A stretch of DNA of 64,000 nt. Source: Pectobacterium sp013449375. Its GTDB lineage: Bacteria > Pseudomonadota > Gammaproteobacteria > Enterobacterales > Enterobacteriaceae. The notes under the pieces are model-generated. The model was not told the origin of the DNA, searched no databases, and saw only the letters and a list, made by a program, of their open reading frames with translations. The stretch lies in NCBI RefSeq assembly GCF_048593165.1, contig NZ_CP184271.1; one strand, 5' to 3'. Shown here piece by piece: positions 61,162 through 64,000 of the stretch (the stretch's first letter is position 1; the number at the start of each line of letters is the position of its first letter). The translations under genes were made by a program, and so were the position numbers.

Positions 61162-62040
61162 TTAGAATAATTTTTTTGACCAGCCGAGCTTTGAGCTTAG
61201 TGTATTGAAATAACTGTAATTTTTTGGGTGAATCAGATTCAGGTGATGTTCACTGCGGCGAATGAGCACTTCTTCACCTTCCTGTACCGGTAGCGCAATC
61301 TGGCTGTCGCAACTGATTTCCAGATCATTGGTAATGCAGGAAAATTTCAGCCGAATTGTGCTGCTGCTGTTGATCACCAACGGACGGGCTGACAGCGTAT
61401 GCGGGAACATGGGAACCAGCGCAATCGCATCCAGCGACGGCGTCAGAATCGGGCCGCCAGCGGAAAGGGAATAGGCGGTTGAACCTGTAGGTGTGGCGAT
61501 AATCAGGCCGTCTGAACGTTGGGAGAAGGCGAATTTGTCGTCAATATAGACTTCAAATTCAATCATATGGGCGACTTTTCCCGGGTGAAGCACCACTTCG
61601 TTAATGGCGGTACTGATGCTGTCGGGCTGGTTTGCGCGGCAAACGTGCGCTTCCAGCATGAAACGTTGCTCGCTCAGATAATGACCGTCGAGAACGTCAG
61701 AAAGCTGCTGCTGCGCATGGTCAGGATCGAGATCGGTTAGAAATCCGAGGTTGCCACGGTTCACACCGATCACCTTAATATCATAGCGCGACAGCACGCG
61801 CGCTGCGCCGAGCATATTGCCGTCACCGCCGACAACAACCGCCAAATCCGCCTGCTGGCCGATGTCGGCAAGGCTGCCCGTCGGCACATCTTTCAGGTTC
61901 AGTTCACGGGCGATTTGCTGCTCGATCAGAACCGAGTAACCTTTCTCGGTGAGCCAGTGGTAAAGCATCTCATGCGTTGCCAACGCCGTTGGGTGGCGCG
62001 GATGGCCGACAATGCCAATACAATTAAACGGCCTGTTCAT
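61162..62040 (-). CDS. nadK: NAD kinase
   Basis: Phosphorylates NAD to NADP. 292 residues from ATG 62040, the E. coli length; an ATG at 62058 has a better ribosome site (GAGGA) and would add six residues. 'VVVGGDGNMLGAARVL' near 68-83 is the GGDGN active-site motif, and 'TPTGSTAYSLSAGGP' near 187 is the nucleotide-binding loop. Divergent from grpE, as in other enterobacteria. Confidence 0.97.
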   Translation of the reverse strand: MNRPFNCIGIVGHPRHPTALATHEMLYHWLTEKGYSVLIEQQIARELNLKDVPTGSLADIGQQADLAVVVGGDGNMLGAARVLSRYDIKVIGVNRGNLGFLTDLDPDHAQQQLSDVLDGHYLSEQRFMLEAHVCRANQPDSISTAINEVVLHPGKVAHMIEFEVYIDDKFAFSQRSDGLIIATPTGSTAYSLSAGGPILTPSLDAIALVPMFPHTLSARPLVINSSSTIRLKFSCITNDLEISCDSQIALPVQEGEEVLIRRSEHHLNLIHPKNYSYFNTLSSKLGWSKKLF

Positions 62041-62119
62041 TGTAAGCGGTGTGTTCATTGCTGTTTTGTCCTCAGCGTGGTGTATCGGCAGCGGCAGGAA
62101 CCAATATATGACGGGTTCC

Positions 62120-62147
62120 CTTGAATCCCCGATTTTGATCCCCATAA
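62120..62147 (+). promoter_or_regulatory. Sigma-32 heat-shock promoter of grpE
   Basis: CTTGAA (62120-62125) and CCCCATAA (62140-62147) separated by 14 bases agree with the RpoH consensus CTTGAA-N11-16-CCCCATnT, 42 bp before the ATG. Confidence 0.8.
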
Positions 62148-62188
62148 TAAGCAACTAGCGAGATTAATGCTAAACCGCGGAGAATTTC

Positions 62189-62776
62189 ATGAGTAGTAAA
62201 GAACAGAAAACGCCTGACGAGCAAGTGCTGGATCAAAAGGAAGCAGCAAAAGGGCAGCAAGCGGATGCCGCGCCAGAGACGGCAGACGTAGCTGACCCGC
62301 GTGATGCGCGCATCGCCGAGCTGGAAGCCCAGTTGAGCGAACTGCAACAGCGTGAACGTGACAATATGCTTCGCGTCCGTGCTGAAGCGGATAACGTTCG
62401 CCGCCGTGCGGAAATGGATGTTGAGAAAGCGCATAAATTTGCGGTAGAAAAATTTGCCAGTGAAATGCTGCCAGTTATCGATAACCTGGAACGCGCGCTG
62501 GATACGGCGGATAAAGCCAATGAATCACTGGCTGCGATGATTGAAGGGGTTGAACTGACGCTGAAATCATTGCTGGATGCCGTCCGCAAATTTGGTATTG
62601 AGGTTGTCGGTGAAGTAAACGTACCGTTTAACCCAGAAGTGCACCAAGCAATGACGATGTTACCTTCGGCCGATCATCAGCCGAACCATGTCATGATGAT
62701 CATGCAAAAAGGCTATACGTTGAATGGCCGTTTGCTACGCCCGGCGATGGTTGCGGTATCAAAAGGACAAGACTGA
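62189..62776 (+). CDS. grpE: Nucleotide exchange factor GrpE
   Basis: 195 residues, close to E. coli (197). Acidic N-terminal region, long dimerising helix ('ELEAQLSELQQRERDNMLRV'), and the beta-domain ending 'RPAMVAVSKGQD'. Releases ADP from DnaK. Heat-shock promoter upstream, terminator downstream. Confidence 0.97.
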   Translation: MSSKEQKTPDEQVLDQKEAAKGQQADAAPETADVADPRDARIAELEAQLSELQQRERDNMLRVRAEADNVRRRAEMDVEKAHKFAVEKFASEMLPVIDNLERALDTADKANESLAAMIEGVELTLKSLLDAVRKFGIEVVGEVNVPFNPEVHQAMTMLPSADHQPNHVMMIMQKGYTLNGRLLRPAMVAVSKGQD

Positions 62777-62822
62777 TCGTCTTTTGCTTTTACGCGCTGT
62801 ATTTACAACGTAGCTTCATTTC

Positions 62823-62848
62823 CAAACCCCGTGCCCTGCATGGGGTTT
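62823..62848 (+). terminator. Intrinsic terminator of grpE
   Basis: AACCCC-gtgccctgcat-GGGGTT with TTTGTTT after it, about 50 bp past the stop. Confidence 0.8.
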
Positions 62849-62959
62849 TTGTTTATATTTTGTTAATGTTTGTTTGATAAAAAAGATGTTTTTTAGGTTT
62901 TGAGTGACTCATCATCTTTAACTATCAAAAGAATTGGTATCACCTCTCTAAATGCACTT

Positions 62960-62972
62960 GATAATCATTATC
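62960..62972. promoter_or_regulatory. Fur-like box upstream of mntH
   Basis: GATAATCATTATC, a near-perfect core of the Fur operator, 46 bp before the mntH ATG. E. coli mntH is repressed by Fur and MntR; I did not find an MntR palindrome. Confidence 0.7.
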
Positions 62973-63017
62973 GTTTTTGTGAGAGTAGTAAAACACCAGT
63001 GTTAGAAGGGTCATACT

Positions 63018-64000
63018 ATGCCGGGTAGCCGTGTTATTGAGTCAACAAGCCGTACATCAAGGAAGGTCAAACTTTCTCTGATGGGGCCGGCGTTTATCGC
63101 GGCGATTGGTTATATCGATCCGGGTAACTTCGCCACAAACATCCAGTCTGGCGCAGCCTATGGCTATACGTTGCTGTGGGTGGTGGTGTGGGCGAACCTG
63201 ATGGCGATGCTGATCCAACTGCTGTCCGCTAAGTTGGGGATCGCAACGGGTAAGAATCTAGCGGAACATATCCGCGATCGCTTTCCGCGTCCGGCCGTTT
63301 GGGCTTATTGGGTGCAGGCCGAAATTATTGCGATGGCGACCGATCTGGCCGAGTTTATCGGTGCAGCGATGGGGTTCAAACTGCTCTTGGGCGTGTCGTT
63401 GCTGGAAGGCGCGATTCTCACGGCTATTGCCACTTTCCTGATTTTAATGCTGCAACAGCGTGGTCAGAAGCCGATGGAGATGGTCATCGGCGGCCTGCTG
63501 CTGTTTGTGGCGGCGGCGTATATTGTCGAATTGGTCTTCTCTCAGCCTGAGTTGTCCACATTAGCCAAAGGCATGGCGATCCCTAGTCTGCCGACCTCCG
63601 ATGCCGTCCTGCTGGCCGCAGGTGTGCTGGGGGCGACCATTATGCCGCATGTGATTTACCTTCACTCTTCCTTAACGCAGCACGAAGGCAGCCATACTCG
63701 TGCCGAGCGCTATTCTGCAACGAAAGTCGATGTCGCGATTGCAATGACTATCGCCGGATTCGTCAATCTGGCGATGATGGCAACGGCGGCGGCAGCGTTC
63801 CATTTCAGTGGCAATCAGGATATTGCCGATCTGGATAAAGCCTACCTCACGCTTGAGCCGCTGCTGGGTAAAGCCGCCGCTGTGATTTTCGGTCTGAGCC
63901 TTGTGGCGGCAGGGCTTTCTTCCACGGTTGTCGGCACGCTGGCGGGGCAGGTGGTGATGCAGGGATTTGTGCGCTTCCATATCCCGCTTTGGGTACGCCG
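63018..64000 (+). CDS. mntH: Proton-coupled manganese transporter MntH, cut by right edge
   Basis: Nramp-family importer of Mn2+ and Fe2+. 327 complete codons are visible, of about 412 expected. The helix-1 metal-binding motif 'GYIDPGNFATN' is near residues 34-44 (D, N ligands), and helix 6 'GATIMPHVIYLHSS' near 211-224 carries the Met/His motif. The reading frame is open to the last base. Confidence 0.95.
   Translation, partial: MPGSRVIESTSRTSRKVKLSLMGPAFIAAIGYIDPGNFATNIQSGAAYGYTLLWVVVWANLMAMLIQLLSAKLGIATGKNLAEHIRDRFPRPAVWAYWVQAEIIAMATDLAEFIGAAMGFKLLLGVSLLEGAILTAIATFLILMLQQRGQKPMEMVIGGLLLFVAAAYIVELVFSQPELSTLAKGMAIPSLPTSDAVLLAAGVLGATIMPHVIYLHSSLTQHEGSHTRAERYSATKVDVAIAMTIAGFVNLAMMATAAAAFHFSGNQDIADLDKAYLTLEPLLGKAAAVIFGLSLVAAGLSSTVVGTLAGQVVMQGFVRFHIPLWVR

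Overview
The window reads as a chromosome segment of a soft-rot enterobacterium, most likely Pectobacterium. The evidence is a family-4 rhamnogalacturonan lyase, a KdgR-type operator in front of a sugar-oligomer transporter, a GH43 xylosidase locus, and the enterobacterial block nadK / recN / bamE / ratA-rnfH / smpB / ssrA. The tmRNA is 363 nt and encodes the tag ANDENYALAA.

Layout. 1-12.1 kb: the C-terminal two thirds or so of a giant repetitive surface protein, followed by a tight four-gene export module (TolC-like lipoprotein, short HlyD, GAF-HlyD, M50 protease-HlyD) with no ABC ATPase in view. 12.4-18.4 kb: the rhamnogalacturonan lyase, then the acs-yjcH-actP acetate genes. 19.3-25.8 kb: an orphan PAS-like protein, a TonB-dependent receptor with a signalling domain, its FecI/FecR-type regulators and an AI-2E family permease. 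26-43.8 kb: ordinary metabolic genes (GPH transporter with KdgR box, fructuronate reductase-like enzyme, O-acetylhomoserine sulfhydrylase, LdtA/ErfK, nitrilase-family amidase, cytochrome b561, NifJ, GH43 xylosidase plus permease, a LysR regulator, GNAT and LysE proteins). A dispersed ~67-bp intergenic repeat occurs three times between 12 and 26 kb.

44.6-56.95 kb: an apparently complete P4-type phage satellite integrated at the 3' end of ssrA. From left to right it has a degenerate att copy and an integrase arm site; two 174-bp direct repeats rich in GGTGANNAG motifs (crr-like) with a Phd/RelE toxin-antitoxin pair between them; a DUF1778/GNAT toxin-antitoxin pair; the alpha-type primase-helicase; cnr-like, orf88-like and kil/icd-like genes; a C4/CI-type antisense RNA; an AlpA/Vis-like regulator; an iteron-bearing origin; a sid promoter with two Delta/Ogr boxes; sid, delta and a terminator; a P2/P4-type cos site; an AT-rich 913-residue PD-(D/E)xK-STAND ATPase protein; and the integrase. 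The satellite's core genes serve replication, capsid resizing and packaging by a P2-like helper. The large nuclease-STAND gene sits in the cargo slot next to cos and int and is the best candidate here for an undescribed anti-phage system.

56.9-64 kb: conserved housekeeping genes: ssrA, smpB, ratA, rnfH, bamE, recN (with LexA box and a perfect 30-bp palindrome), nadK, grpE (with sigma-32 promoter) and the start of mntH (with Fur box), which runs off the right edge.
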